From contig CP141202.1 in the NCBI GenBank assembly GCA_035609245.1, positions 744,001 through 808,000 on the forward strand: 64,000 bases of DNA, written 5' to 3'. Positions 8,689 through 16,321 of the stretch are shown in pieces. The notes under the pieces were generated by a model. That model was not told the origin of the DNA. It saw nothing but the letters and a program-made list of their open reading frames with translations, and did not search any database. Made by a program: the position numbers and the translations under genes. Each line of letters starts with the position of its first letter. Within the stretch, counting starts at the first letter, position 1. The stretch is from Bacteroidales bacterium MB20-C3-3. Its GTDB lineage: Bacteria > Bacteroidota > Bacteroidia > Bacteroidales > UBA932.

Positions 8689-9043
8689 ATGGCTTTCCTT
8701 TCTATGGGGAAAGTCTGCGTTTTAAGCAAACGCAAAGTATATCAATCAATTTTTCTTTTTACTACACTTCTCTCCTCATAATTTCTTCCTCTATTAGCTA
8801 CTTATACTAAAGCGGCTAATTGTAATCGGTTACAGTGGCGAAAGTATTTCCGTGTTCTTCACGCCGCTTGCAAGTTCGAGCCTGTCGGTTTTGTGAAAAA
8901 TCTTCCTCTTTCCCTCATGTTTTCGGGCGAGCGTATTTATTCCCAAAAAACTTGTCTTCGGCTAAACACTACTTTCCGATAGCCCCTGAAACTCGATCAC
9001 AACTCACCGGCTCCGATACGGCAGAAAAAAAAAGTCAGAAATT
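8689..9043 (+). other. Long leader region before the accessory operon
   Basis: 355 bp without a firm gene. A 70-codon open frame (8835-9047) exists, and I recall similar text (VRACRFCEKSSSFPHVFGRAY) annotated as hypothetical in Bacteroides conjugative elements. Its Ser/Cys-rich composition and overlap with the 9044 start suggest a conserved untranslated or leader-peptide region more than a protein. The poly-A stretch just before 9044 is AT-rich like Bacteroidota ribosome-binding regions. Confidence 0.4.
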
Positions 9044-9280
9044 ATGAGAAGTATAGTAAAAAATAGGAAACAACGACCGACAATCTACCTTCCAATTAGC
9101 ATAAAATTGGTTGTAAAAATCGTTTTGGTGGTTTTGGGATTCTGCGTGTGGGGAACAGGGTTTATTTGGGCTTTAGTTGGCCTGTATTTATTCTTTCCCA
9201 TACTTCGGGCTATCCTCTCCGTGTTGGTAGGTTTTGGGGCTATAATCCTCTTTCTTTTCATTCTGCTGACCTTTTTATAA
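9044..9280 (+). CDS. Small two-helix membrane protein
   Basis: 78 aa: a basic N-terminus (KNRKQRPT) then two long hydrophobic stretches, about residues 22-45 and 50-77. No family recognised. It precedes the accessory block by 19 nt on the same strand, which supports a real gene. Confidence 0.55.
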   Translation: MRSIVKNRKQRPTIYLPISIKLVVKIVLVVLGFCVWGTGFIWALVGLYLFFPILRAILSVLVGFGAIILFLFILLTFL

Positions 9281-9299
9281 TCCCTTAAAATTTAGAGTT

Positions 9300-10292
9300 A
9301 TGAGTACAGTATTTTTATTAGGTGCAAACAAGAGCATAGACAGAAGTAAACAGGTAGTTGAAGTAAACGAAATCATCCAAATGGAGGGTTACAGTTATGA
9401 CAGATATGTAGTGTACGACATTGTTAAAAATGATTGGGGACTGCATTACAAGTTGGTTAATCTTCGCACAAAGGACTATCAGACAGCCGACATTATCAGA
9501 CCATTGAAAGAAAAATTCGGTATCGGTTACTACTACGACAGCGAAAATCCTCAATATATGGACAGCTTCGAGGTGGCAATACTTCTTCAGGAAGCACAGC
9601 AAAAGAAGAAAGCGGAGCAGGAAGAAGCCGAAAAAGAAAAAGTACGGGTAGAGGAAGTTAAGAAAATCGGACGTTTACGCATGATTGCCATTTTTCCCGA
9701 AAACGCTCAGGCGGTTATCGTGGCTCGATTGAAACAAAATGAAAGCGACAGCCAAACAGACTATTACGCAAGTAGCGTACAACGTACCGTTATTTTAGGC
9801 TTTTCAACCCACAAAAGGGACATCTTTTCCGAAATGCGTAAACACGCGCCCAACTTTGAGGAAACCGCCTATTTAGCCGAATTTAACGAGGATTACGAGC
9901 ATCGGGAAAAGTACAGCATGGGAGACGGCTACTACTTAGGCGAAAGTAAGTACAGCGGTTGGATCATCGAAAAAACGCCTATTTACAAAAGGGAAAATAC
10001 AATAGAAGAATTTGCCTATACCGCAGGGAATGAAGATAACATACATATCAGCAAACCAAATTCAACACCCCCAAGCAACCCAACAGGAGCAGGAAAAAAC
10101 GGCTGTACATTGGTGGAATATTCAACAAAAGCGGTAGCGGTATTTGGAGATACCAAGAGTATCAAAGACGAACTTCGGGCGATGGGCGGACGGTTTAACG
10201 CCCGACTGACCTTTAACGGTAAAAAACTGGCGGGTTGGATATTTTCTAAATCACAGGAACAGCAGTTAGCCTGTTATTTCGGACTGGATTAA
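9300..10292 (+). CDS. Accessory protein of Bacteroides mobile elements with C-terminal GGRFN domain
   Basis: 330 aa, unknown function. An N-terminal domain (1-95) is followed by a charged coiled coil about 98-125 (QEAQQKKKAEQEEAEKEK), a middle domain, and a C-terminal module (about 275-330) with VFGDTKSIKDELRAMGGRFNARLTFNG. That GGRFN module recurs in many Bacteroides element proteins. It heads a run of five accessory genes (9300-12180) of the kind found in conjugative transposons, outside the transfer genes proper. Codon usage and spacing are typical of coding DNA. Confidence 0.75.
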   Translation: MSTVFLLGANKSIDRSKQVVEVNEIIQMEGYSYDRYVVYDIVKNDWGLHYKLVNLRTKDYQTADIIRPLKEKFGIGYYYDSENPQYMDSFEVAILLQEAQQKKKAEQEEAEKEKVRVEEVKKIGRLRMIAIFPENAQAVIVARLKQNESDSQTDYYASSVQRTVILGFSTHKRDIFSEMRKHAPNFEETAYLAEFNEDYEHREKYSMGDGYYLGESKYSGWIIEKTPIYKRENTIEEFAYTAGNEDNIHISKPNSTPPSNPTGAGKNGCTLVEYSTKAVAVFGDTKSIKDELRAMGGRFNARLTFNGKKLAGWIFSKSQEQQLACYFGLD

Positions 10293-10335
10293 GTAGTAAC
10301 ACGGGGCAGTAACCCTGCCCCACAAAACAAAAATC

Positions 10336-10929
10336 ATGGAATACAAAGAATTATCAATATACGAAAAATTGGAACGGATACAGGAAGTAAATTACTGCCG
10401 AGCCGAACGCCATGAGGTAGCGGTTTATCTGAATGCATTAAGACGTAATTACAGAGCGGTAATTGAAGAATACGAGAGCTTTGGAGATAGCCCACGCCAG
10501 TTGATTATGAATAAGCGAGATTACGACAAGCATCTGCTTTTCGGGTTTACAAAGAAAGAATTTAACCAATATGGTTGGTTGGAATGTCCCTGTTTTTTGG
10601 AACGGGAAGAAATAAAGTTCCCCCATCGGGACGGTTGGGCGGTATCCAATTATATCACAGTGGGCAAGGGTTTAAACGGCAAATGGAGTTACGGAGTAAG
10701 TTATTCCCATAGTACGGGCGGATCGGGTTACGGTTTAGGCGTGTGGGGTAAGATATTCGACAACCGAAAAGACTGCCTGAAATCGGCATTAAACGATATG
10801 CTGACAGGGCTTGAAAAAGACAGCAGTAAGACCGACAGATACGCCCTAAACGTACTTAAACAGGCAAAAGCCCTATTTGACGAGATTACAGGACGTAAGC
10901 CTGTACAGTTAGAATTATCATTCTTTTAA
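10336..10929 (+). CDS. Hypothetical mobile-element accessory protein
   Basis: 197 aa, cytoplasmic, no family recognised. Aromatic and glycine-rich middle: GWAVSNYITVGKGLNGKWSY followed by SYSHSTGGSGYGLGVWG. It lies 43 nt after the previous gene and 20 nt before the next, in the same accessory operon. Confidence 0.7.
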   Translation: MEYKELSIYEKLERIQEVNYCRAERHEVAVYLNALRRNYRAVIEEYESFGDSPRQLIMNKRDYDKHLLFGFTKKEFNQYGWLECPCFLEREEIKFPHRDGWAVSNYITVGKGLNGKWSYGVSYSHSTGGSGYGLGVWGKIFDNRKDCLKSALNDMLTGLEKDSSKTDRYALNVLKQAKALFDEITGRKPVQLELSFF

Positions 10930-10949
10930 TAACAAGTAAATCAATAGAT

Positions 10950-11429
10950 ATGAAAACGACAGAAGTAAACGAGAGCATAATAGGAAAACGTTGTAAGTGT
11001 ATTTTTACAGGCTTAATGGTAACAGGAACGATCGAGGAAATAAAGATCGGGAAACATACCGCAGAAGTGAAAGTCCGTTACGATGAACCGCATCAATGGG
11101 GAAACTTAGAATATGAATATGGTTGGGCATTCGGAAGAGTGCATGATGAGTTCGGATCGCTCCGTCATTTGGAAATCATAGACGACCAGTATCAGGCAAT
11201 AAAAGTAACATTTTCGCAGACCATTAAGGAGATAGACCGAATGTTTACCCGTGATTATGAGAACTGGCAGACGGTCAATCTGAAAGAATGGATTGATAAT
11301 TATGAGAGTTCCCGATTTACACAGATTGACGAATATACTGCCATTATTACTTCTGAATACAACATGGATTGCGTAAAGGAATGGCTTGCGAAAAATACCC
11401 CAATGAGAATAATAGACAATTTGAACTAA
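10950..11429 (+). CDS. Hypothetical mobile-element accessory protein
   Basis: 159 aa, no signal or membrane segment. The start, IIGKRCKCIFTGLMVTGTIEEI..GKHTAEVKVRYDEP, looks like a small beta-barrel; the rest is mixed. Not a named family to my knowledge. Third gene in the accessory operon. Confidence 0.7.
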   Translation: MKTTEVNESIIGKRCKCIFTGLMVTGTIEEIKIGKHTAEVKVRYDEPHQWGNLEYEYGWAFGRVHDEFGSLRHLEIIDDQYQAIKVTFSQTIKEIDRMFTRDYENWQTVNLKEWIDNYESSRFTQIDEYTAIITSEYNMDCVKEWLAKNTPMRIIDNLN

Positions 11430-11443
11430 AACAATATACAGCA

Positions 11444-11821
11444 ATGAAAACAAATTCAATCAATAAAAACGGCTGTTCCGTCTGCGAACAGGGACAAGAG
11501 AATTACACAACATTCCGCCCTGCCTACCGTCCGAAGCAAGCATTTTACCAATATGATTATAGACATACGGACGGGGAACTATTCAGCATAGTAGCACCGA
11601 CTTTGGAGGAATGCCGTTCCCGTCGGAATGAATGGATAGCCGAGAAAAGTAAAGATAAGTATATTTTATTCTTAGGCTTTCAACGACTGGGAGAGTTCGA
11701 CACCATTAGTGAAGCTAAGAAATATGCACAGGATAGCGGATTAACAGGAGCATTTAACTTGTTAGGCGACAATTATCGGGACGCATGGTATGTATCACAA
11801 TCAAAACAAGAACAAGTATGA
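11444..11821 (+). CDS. DUF3873-like protein
   Basis: 125 aa from ATG 11444; an earlier in-frame ATG at 11369 lies inside the previous gene and is less likely. The opening NGCSVCEQGQENYTTF and the block YQYDYRHTDGELFSIVAPTLEECRSRRNEW match what I recall of DUF3873, a family found on Bacteroides conjugative elements. Two Cys (CSVC) could bind metal. Its stop overlaps the next start (ATGA). Confidence 0.7.
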   Translation: MKTNSINKNGCSVCEQGQENYTTFRPAYRPKQAFYQYDYRHTDGELFSIVAPTLEECRSRRNEWIAEKSKDKYILFLGFQRLGEFDTISEAKKYAQDSGLTGAFNLLGDNYRDAWYVSQSKQEQV

Positions 11822-12180
11822 AAATAATAAAAGACATCACAGGAAACAGCATCAAGGTAACAGACCTCGATGCTGCTATCAAGCAATGTAAAGACTGCAT
11901 AGAAAGCCCTTATAAAATGGAATCAGGGCATACTGTTGGCGAAAATTATGCGTATATGCTAATTCAACTAATAGAAATCCGACAGGAACAAAGGCGGAAC
12001 AACTGGTTGCCCGGTACTAAAATGCGTTATGAAGAAGGCAAACGTTTCACAAAATTAGATATTGCCTATGAAATCGGACGCCATGAACCATATCATCCTG
12101 CTTCCCTATATTGGGACAGCTTACACCGAAAGGAACTGGTAACTTTCTTCAATGATATGTTTGGAACTGATATAGCATGA
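11818..12180 (+). CDS. Hypothetical mobile-element accessory protein
   Basis: 120 aa from the ATG that overlaps the preceding stop by 4 nt; the ATG at 11785 is inside the upstream gene. Begins MKIIKDITGNSIKVTDLDAAIKQCKDC, a form I associate with small Bacteroides element proteins of unknown role. Last gene of the accessory operon; a hairpin terminator follows within 10 nt. Confidence 0.7.
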   Translation: MKIIKDITGNSIKVTDLDAAIKQCKDCIESPYKMESGHTVGENYAYMLIQLIEIRQEQRRNNWLPGTKMRYEEGKRFTKLDIAYEIGRHEPYHPASLYWDSLHRKELVTFFNDMFGTDIA

Positions 12181-12184
12181 ACAG

Positions 12185-12213
12185 ACGGCGGATTTTTCCG
12201 CCGTTACTTTTTC
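12185..12213 (+). terminator. Terminator of the accessory operon
   Basis: Arms ACGGCGGA (12185-12192) and TCCGCCGT (12197-12204), loop TTTT, followed by ACTTTTT. Confidence 0.8.
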
Positions 12214-12268
12214 CATGACTAACTAAACGGACAGGGAGAAAAAGTAACAAAAAGCCTATTAAATAAAC

Positions 12269-12297
12269 AATCCGAAACTTTTGGTAGGTTTCGGATT
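12269..12297. repeat. 10-bp perfect hairpin
   Basis: AATCCGAAAC (12269-12278) and GTTTCGGATT (12288-12297) pair around 9 nt. No clean T run follows on either strand, so it is either a weak terminator for the leftward gene at 12320 or a protein-binding site. Confidence 0.5.
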
Positions 12298-12319
12298 GAC
12301 AATTATGCTGTATAAAAAA

Positions 12320-12532
12320 CTATTCTGTCGTTATAGTTTCAAATAATTTAATCCACTTGTCTTTTAAGTCTGTGGGTATAGATTCCATCGTTTTTTCAAA
12401 ACGATTTTGGATTGCACGAGCAATCTCAACTTTCCAACCATCATTTAATGTTACATTATATTTTTTAGCCCAATCTTCTATTTGATTCACAATGTATGTA
12501 TCCGAGAAATTGTAATAGCTGCCACAAAACAA
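12320..12532 (-). CDS. Small hypothetical protein, possibly a fragment
   Basis: 70 aa: MFCGSYYNFSDTYIVNQIED start, then a soluble helical sequence with normal amino acid composition. No family recognised. It may be the remnant C-terminus of a larger island gene; the 80 bp upstream hold no clear promoter. Confidence 0.4.
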   Translation of the reverse strand: MFCGSYYNFSDTYIVNQIEDWAKKYNVTLNDGWKVEIARAIQNRFEKTMESIPTDLKDKWIKLFETITTE

Positions 12533-12614
12533 CTCAGCTAAATTATATTATCGATAGAAATAGTGCCTATATATTCTTTGGATATATAAGCACTGTTTTT
12601 TATTTAAAGTCCAT

Positions 12615-12974
12615 TTAGTCTTCATCTTCAGCATTAAACAACTCCTCATAGAACTTTCTATTTTCCTCGCCCCATTGGTCCAATGCGTCTAGAATAGGAA
12701 ATGCGGAACGACCTAAATCAGTCAGAAAATACTCAGTACGAGGTGGTTGTTCTGCATAAATTTTTCTATCTATAATCTTATACTCCAACAATTCTTTAAG
12801 TTGTTGATTTATTACACGTTCTGTTGCATCAGGCACCTCCTTGAATATCAGACTTGGGCGTAGTGGCTTATCTCGAAGTGCTTCTATGATGCAAATTTTC
12901 CACTTTCCGCCAAGCACCTGCATAGCAATGCTATAACCACATTCTAGATATATAGGGATTTTTCTTTCAGACAT
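12615..12974 (-). CDS. HxlR family winged-helix transcriptional regulator
   Basis: 119 aa from ATG 12974 (MSERKIPIYLECGYSIAMQVLGGKWK); the longer frame from 13001 adds 9 unlikely residues. HxlR hallmarks: a Cys near the start (C13), VLGGKWKICII, LRPSLIFKEVPDATERVINQQLKEL (recognition helix region) and EYFLTDLGRSAFPILDALDQWG. Such regulators often sense electrophiles or redox through that Cys. It lies downstream of the tet gene on the same strand, 80 nt away with its own -7 box and an adjacent palindrome, so it is probably autoregulated. A link to tetracycline is not shown. Confidence 0.85.
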   Translation of the reverse strand: MSERKIPIYLECGYSIAMQVLGGKWKICIIEALRDKPLRPSLIFKEVPDATERVINQQLKELLEYKIIDRKIYAEQPPRTEYFLTDLGRSAFPILDALDQWGEENRKFYEELFNAEDED

Positions 12975-13005
12975 AATTGTATAGTTAATTTGTAGGAACA
13001 AGATA

Positions 13006-13030
13006 CAAAAATAGTGCGAGAATGCATTCT
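13006..13030 (-). promoter_or_regulatory. Promoter and candidate operator of the HxlR gene
   Basis: On the minus strand TATTTTTG (13006-13013) fits TANNTTTG, 32 nt before the start. Immediately upstream is the 12-bp perfect palindrome AGAATGCATTCT (13019-13030), placed in the promoter spacer where a dimeric winged-helix repressor could bind. Confidence 0.5.
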
Positions 13031-13054
13031 TTGATTATTTTGCTTATCATTCTC

Positions 13055-14974
13055 TTATCCTAATTCCTTCTCAAACATATACATCAATTTATCTTTTTCA
13101 TTCAGTTCTACACTTCTGCTTACCTTTTTATTGGTGATTTGATAGCCCGAAAATCGAGTAACAAAAATGCCCAAGCCTTGAGTGTAGGAGCTGACTTCTG
13201 CTGAGTATTCTTTACTAGTATCTAAAGGAATTTCACCCAAAATAGTAGTCCAATCACCATCTGAAGTAATAGTAGATATTTCGCCTTGCATCTTGTTGAT
13301 GTCTGTAATAGCCCTAGCATTCACAGCTATTGGAATTTGCAATTTAAAATCTAAGATTGGCTCCAACAACTCAACATCAGCTTGTTGTAAAGCCAATCGA
13401 AAAACATAGGGAGCTAAACTTCTAAAGTCGGCAGGTGTGCTCACTGGACTATAATAGATTCCGTGAGAAAAAGTGACTTTAAGGTCGGTTACTTCCCAGC
13501 CATACAAACCCGATTCACAGGCTTTCTTGACTCCATCGAATACTGCATTCTGAAAAGATTGATTCAAGTAGCCCAATGAAATATCGCTCTCTATCGTAAG
13601 TCCCGCACCGATTGGCAAAGGTTCTATAATCAAGCCAATAGATGCCCAATAAGGATTAGGTGGCACTTCGATATGAATGGTGTATTCCGATTTCGTTTTC
13701 AGACGTTCCTTATAAATCGTTTTCACCTCTTCAAAGTAAGCATCTACCGAAAATCGCTCCTCCAACAAAGTCAAAATAACTTCCCGTTGAGTTGCTCCAT
13801 AAAGAGAAACTTCTAGCTCATTATTATCAGCATTGATACCAAACGTTAAAGATGGATCTTCTACCGATAATACATTCATAGCAGAAATTAATTTACTCCT
13901 ATCCTCTACTTTGGCAGGATGTATAGATGATTTGAGAGCAGGACTAGGAATATTCAATTTATCAAATAAACTTGGCATTGTTCCTAAATAATCACCTACC
14001 ATCAGACTTTCGGCATGGTCTAAAATTGCAATATCGTTTGTAGAAACTTCATCTACATCTATTTCGTTTCCAGCGTAAAAGGTCTTTAAACTTCTTATTT
14101 TCAGATTCTCATCTGAGCCATTGAGGTTGTATGATTTTCTTGTTCTAAGGCTTCCCCCTATAATCTTTAGATAGGCTCGTTTCTGTTCCTTCTTATTATG
14201 CTCAATTTTATAGACATAGGCAGATAAATCGTTCTCTTGAGGTAGAGATGTTTCAATAAAAGTAGTGATTGAGTTTAGCAAATCTTCGATACCAATGCCA
14301 TACATTGCTGAGCCATGGTAGATAGGATGTAGTTTAGCGAATTGAACAAGATGAATCATTGAACTCCAATAGTCTGAATTTGAGAGTTGCGTATCGCTTA
14401 AGTATTTTTCAAGCAAAGAATCATCTTTCTCCAAAATTGTTTCTCTGTCCTTTTCTGATATGTTGTGTATTGTACAGCTAGAAGTTAAAATCTTGCCATC
14501 AACGGATTGCATAAGAAGAATATCTTTTGAAAGGCTATTTTGTATTTCGAAATAAAGCTGATTTAGATTTACTCCCTCTCTATCTATTTTGTTGATAAAT
14601 AGAATGGCTGGAATTTCTAGTTGTTGCAAGACATTGAACAACAATCTCGTTTGAGCTTGAATACCCTCTTTAGCAGACACCACAAGAATAGCACCATCTA
14701 GCATTCTAAAAGTGCGTTCCACTTCTGCTAGAAAGTCCATGTGTCCAGGAGTGTCGATAATATTAATCTTTGTATCGTTCCATTGAATAGACGTTGTAGA
14801 AGCTCTAACGGTGATACCTCTTCGTTTTTCAATATCCATCGAATCGGTTGTGGTATTACCTTTGTCCACACTTCCACGTACCTCAGTTGCTCCACTAGCA
14901 AATAGCAAGTTCTCAGTAATGGAGGTTTTTCCTGCATCAATATGTGCAAGAATACCTATATTTATAGTTTTCAT
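13055..14974 (-). CDS. Ribosomal protection tetracycline-resistance GTPase, Tet(Q)/Tet(36) clade
   Basis: 639 aa, an EF-G-like translational GTPase that removes tetracycline from the ribosome. G motifs: AHIDAGKTS (10-18), DTPGH (74-78), NKID (128-131); switch [11 protein letters not shown]. Domain IV shows [11 protein letters not shown] and [11 protein letters not shown], diagnostic of Tet(M)/(O)/(Q)-type proteins, and the C-terminus ends [14 protein letters not shown]. Against the Tet(Q) sequence as I remember it, identity is clearly moderate, not near-identical (Tet(Q) is also about 657 aa), so I favour Tet(36), reported at about 640 aa, or a new relative. The gene is complete. Its 130-nt leader has a mini-ORF and long-range pairing, described separately. 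Confidence 0.93.
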   Translation of the reverse strand: MKTINIGILAHIDAGKTSITENLLFASGATEVRGSVDKGNTTTDSMDIEKRRGITVRASTTSIQWNDTKINIIDTPGHMDFLAEVERTFRMLDGAILVVSAKEGIQAQTRLLFNVLQQLEIPAILFINKIDREGVNLNQLYFEIQNSLSKDILLMQSVDGKILTSSCTIHNISEKDRETILEKDDSLLEKYLSDTQLSNSDYWSSMIHLVQFAKLHPIYHGSAMYGIGIEDLLNSITTFIETSLPQENDLSAYVYKIEHNKKEQKRAYLKIIGGSLRTRKSYNLNGSDENLKIRSLKTFYAGNEIDVDEVSTNDIAILDHAESLMVGDYLGTMPSLFDKLNIPSPALKSSIHPAKVEDRSKLISAMNVLSVEDPSLTFGINADNNELEVSLYGATQREVILTLLEERFSVDAYFEEVKTIYKERLKTKSEYTIHIEVPPNPYWASIGLIIEPLPIGAGLTIESDISLGYLNQSFQNAVFDGVKKACESGLYGWEVTDLKVTFSHGIYYSPVSTPADFRSLAPYVFRLALQQADVELLEPILDFKLQIPIAVNARAITDINKMQGEISTITSDGDWTTILGEIPLDTSKEYSAEVSSYTQGLGIFVTRFSGYQITNKKVSRSVELNEKDKLMYMFEKELG

Positions 14975-15136
14975 TTGATTTTGTAAATAATATAGCGGAT
15001 GCTTTGTAGAAATGCATCACATAAAAAATACATCCTTGATGGTAGAATGTACCACAAGAACTTGAATTCGTATTTCTAATTATATTATTTACTGCCGCAT
15101 AGTGTGACAAAGGTAGAAAATAAATTTTAAAATCAA
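14975..15136 (-). promoter_or_regulatory. tet leader: promoter, 3-codon mini-ORF and attenuator-like pairing
   Basis: Reading leftward: -7 box TACCTTTG (15108-15115), mini-ORF ATG CGG CAG TAA (15089-15100), then about 115 nt to the tet start. The 12 bases overlapping and following the mini-ORF stop, GTAAATAATATA (minus strand, 15092-15081), are a perfect complement of TATATTATTTAC (14994-14983), just before the tet start region. Smaller hairpins lie between (GGUA/UACC near 15040-15053; GGAUG/CAUCC 14998-15034). Ribosomes slowed on the mini-ORF would open the long stem. Translational attenuation is known for tetQ of CTnDOT; its application here is inferred. The -33 region is weak. Confidence 0.7.
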
Positions 15137-15224
15137 CTATCCTAAATCGTTATCTTAGAAAATCCGTTCATACCTATTCCTGACCGCAAGAATATAGTGG
15201 CTAAAGGAAAGCAAAATCTTCTTT

Positions 15225-15242
15225 ACCTAAACTGTACCCCCT
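15225..15242. repeat. Right-end copy of the integrase arm-type repeat
   Basis: ACCTAAACTGTACCCCCT, an exact direct copy of 5501-5518, 60 bp inside attR. A related GTACAG occurs about 25 bp further right. Confidence 0.75.
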
Positions 15243-15301
15243 AAGGGAAATTAATAAAATAATCACTTAAAGTACAGCTTGTTAGGTCGTTTAGGTGGCT
15301 T

Positions 15302-15317
15302 TCCCGTCCATACCGCA
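15302..15317 (+). other. attR core (16 bp)
   Basis: TCCCGTCCATACCGCA, identical to the tRNA-Asp 3' end at 5357-5372. No tRNA precedes it here, so this is the displaced duplicate at the far end of the island. Confidence 0.88.
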
Positions 15318-15350
15318 AAACTTACTGAAATTCAGCAAGTTATAAAAAGA

Positions 15351-15397
15351 AGAGACCAAATCAGGGATTAATTTCCGGATTTGGTCTCTTTTTTTTA
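15351..15397. terminator. Original tRNA-Asp terminator, now displaced
   Basis: Arms AGAGACCAAATC (15351-15362) and GATTTGGTCTCT (15378-15389) pair perfectly, followed by eight T. It sits just beyond attR and would have followed tRNA-Asp before integration; it can also end leftward transcription from the pirin gene. Confidence 0.85.
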
Positions 15398-15406
15398 TAG
15401 CAAAAG

Positions 15407-16273
15407 TTAATGTTTAATGAAAGTACCGGAATCAAGTTCATCAAATGCATGCTGAAGTTCCTCTTTAGTATTCATAACAACCGGACCTCCCCAGGCAACA
15501 GGCTCTCCAAGAGGCTTACCGGTAAGAAGTACAATCCTGGCCCCGTCTCTGCCTGCCTTTAAAACAACCTCCTCCTTTAAACCGGAATCTGCCTCAGATG
15601 GTCTGAATAGGATTGCGCAAGCCTTGTTTTCAAACTCGGAGAGATTATTATCTGCAGCAATAGTCCCATCTAAAAGGTAAATAAAAAGCGTCCTTTCGTT
15701 TGAAGCCTCATTGTAACGCCAGATACTATCTGGTGACAGCTTAACATCAAGATAGGTAACATCCACATATTTAGAACTAAACGCCCCTTTATCCGCCCCA
15801 TAACTGCCTGCGATAATCCTAATTTCTGCCCCCTCCTCTTTAACCAGAGCTACCTGATCTTGAGTAATGTCACCATAAGAGGGATAAGTCATTTTATCCA
15901 TTGCCGGAAGATTAAGCCAAATCTGACAACCAAGCATTCTCTCAGATGCAATGGGCATCTCCTGATGGATAATACCTGAGCCGGCTGTCATCCACTGGCA
16001 CTCAAGGTCACGGATTGCCCCACTGTTACCAAGACTATCTCCGTGCTCAATTTTCCCGTTAATAAGATATGTTATTGTTTCAATGCCCCTGTGAGGATGC
16101 CACGGGAAACCCTTAATGTAATCATCAGGGTTTTGCGAATCAAAGCCGTCAAGCATTAAGAAAGGGTCAAAATCCTTTACATTTCTTAAGCCGAGAACTC
16201 TTCTCAGATGAACACCCGCACCATCAACAGCATTTTGCCCGCGTACTATTTGCGCTACCTCTCTTCTATTCAT
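15407..16273 (-). CDS. Pirin family protein (bicupin)
   Basis: 288 aa, the usual pirin size. N-terminal cupin with the iron-binding pattern HPHRGIETITYLINGKIEHGDS and the strictly conserved TAGSGIIHQEMP; the C-terminal cupin ends in AWGGPVVMNTKEELQHAFDELDSGTF, the pirin C-domain signature. Bacterial pirins of the YhhW type can oxidise quercetin; the physiological role is usually unknown. It stands alone between the island's attR and the arsenic-related operon, facing left with a 48-nt gap to the permease gene. Confidence 0.92.
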   Translation of the reverse strand: MNRREVAQIVRGQNAVDGAGVHLRRVLGLRNVKDFDPFLMLDGFDSQNPDDYIKGFPWHPHRGIETITYLINGKIEHGDSLGNSGAIRDLECQWMTAGSGIIHQEMPIASERMLGCQIWLNLPAMDKMTYPSYGDITQDQVALVKEEGAEIRIIAGSYGADKGAFSSKYVDVTYLDVKLSPDSIWRYNEASNERTLFIYLLDGTIAADNNLSEFENKACAILFRPSEADSGLKEEVVLKAGRDGARIVLLTGKPLGEPVAWGGPVVMNTKEELQHAFDELDSGTFIKH

Positions 16274-16321
16274 ATAAAGCAGGATTAAATTTCCTACAAT
16301 ATAACAAATAAATGTAAAAAA

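Larger units (their letters stand above)
5357..15317. mobile_element. Integrated genomic island at tRNA-Asp carrying tetracycline resistance
   Basis: A 9.96-kb segment bounded by direct copies of TCCCGTCCATACCGCA at 5357-5372 (end of tRNA-Asp) and 15302-15317. An integrase lies just inside the tRNA end, the standard layout for tRNA-targeted elements. Cargo: ORF6N and RhuM-like proteins, a lipoprotein, a block of accessory genes typical of Bacteroides conjugative elements, an HxlR regulator and a ribosomal protection gene. No relaxase, coupling protein or conjugation gene is present, so the element is either non-autonomous or a reduced derivative that needs helper functions. Confidence 0.88.

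Noticed and set aside
8835-9047. 70-aa frame before the membrane protein gene
   Set aside because: Kept only as a leader region: low-complexity Ser/Cys composition and overlap with the better 9044 start; conservation could not be tested.
9300-12180. Conjugation or mobilisation genes
   Set aside because: No relaxase, TraG/VirD4, TraJ or primase motif could be found; these look like accessory genes only.
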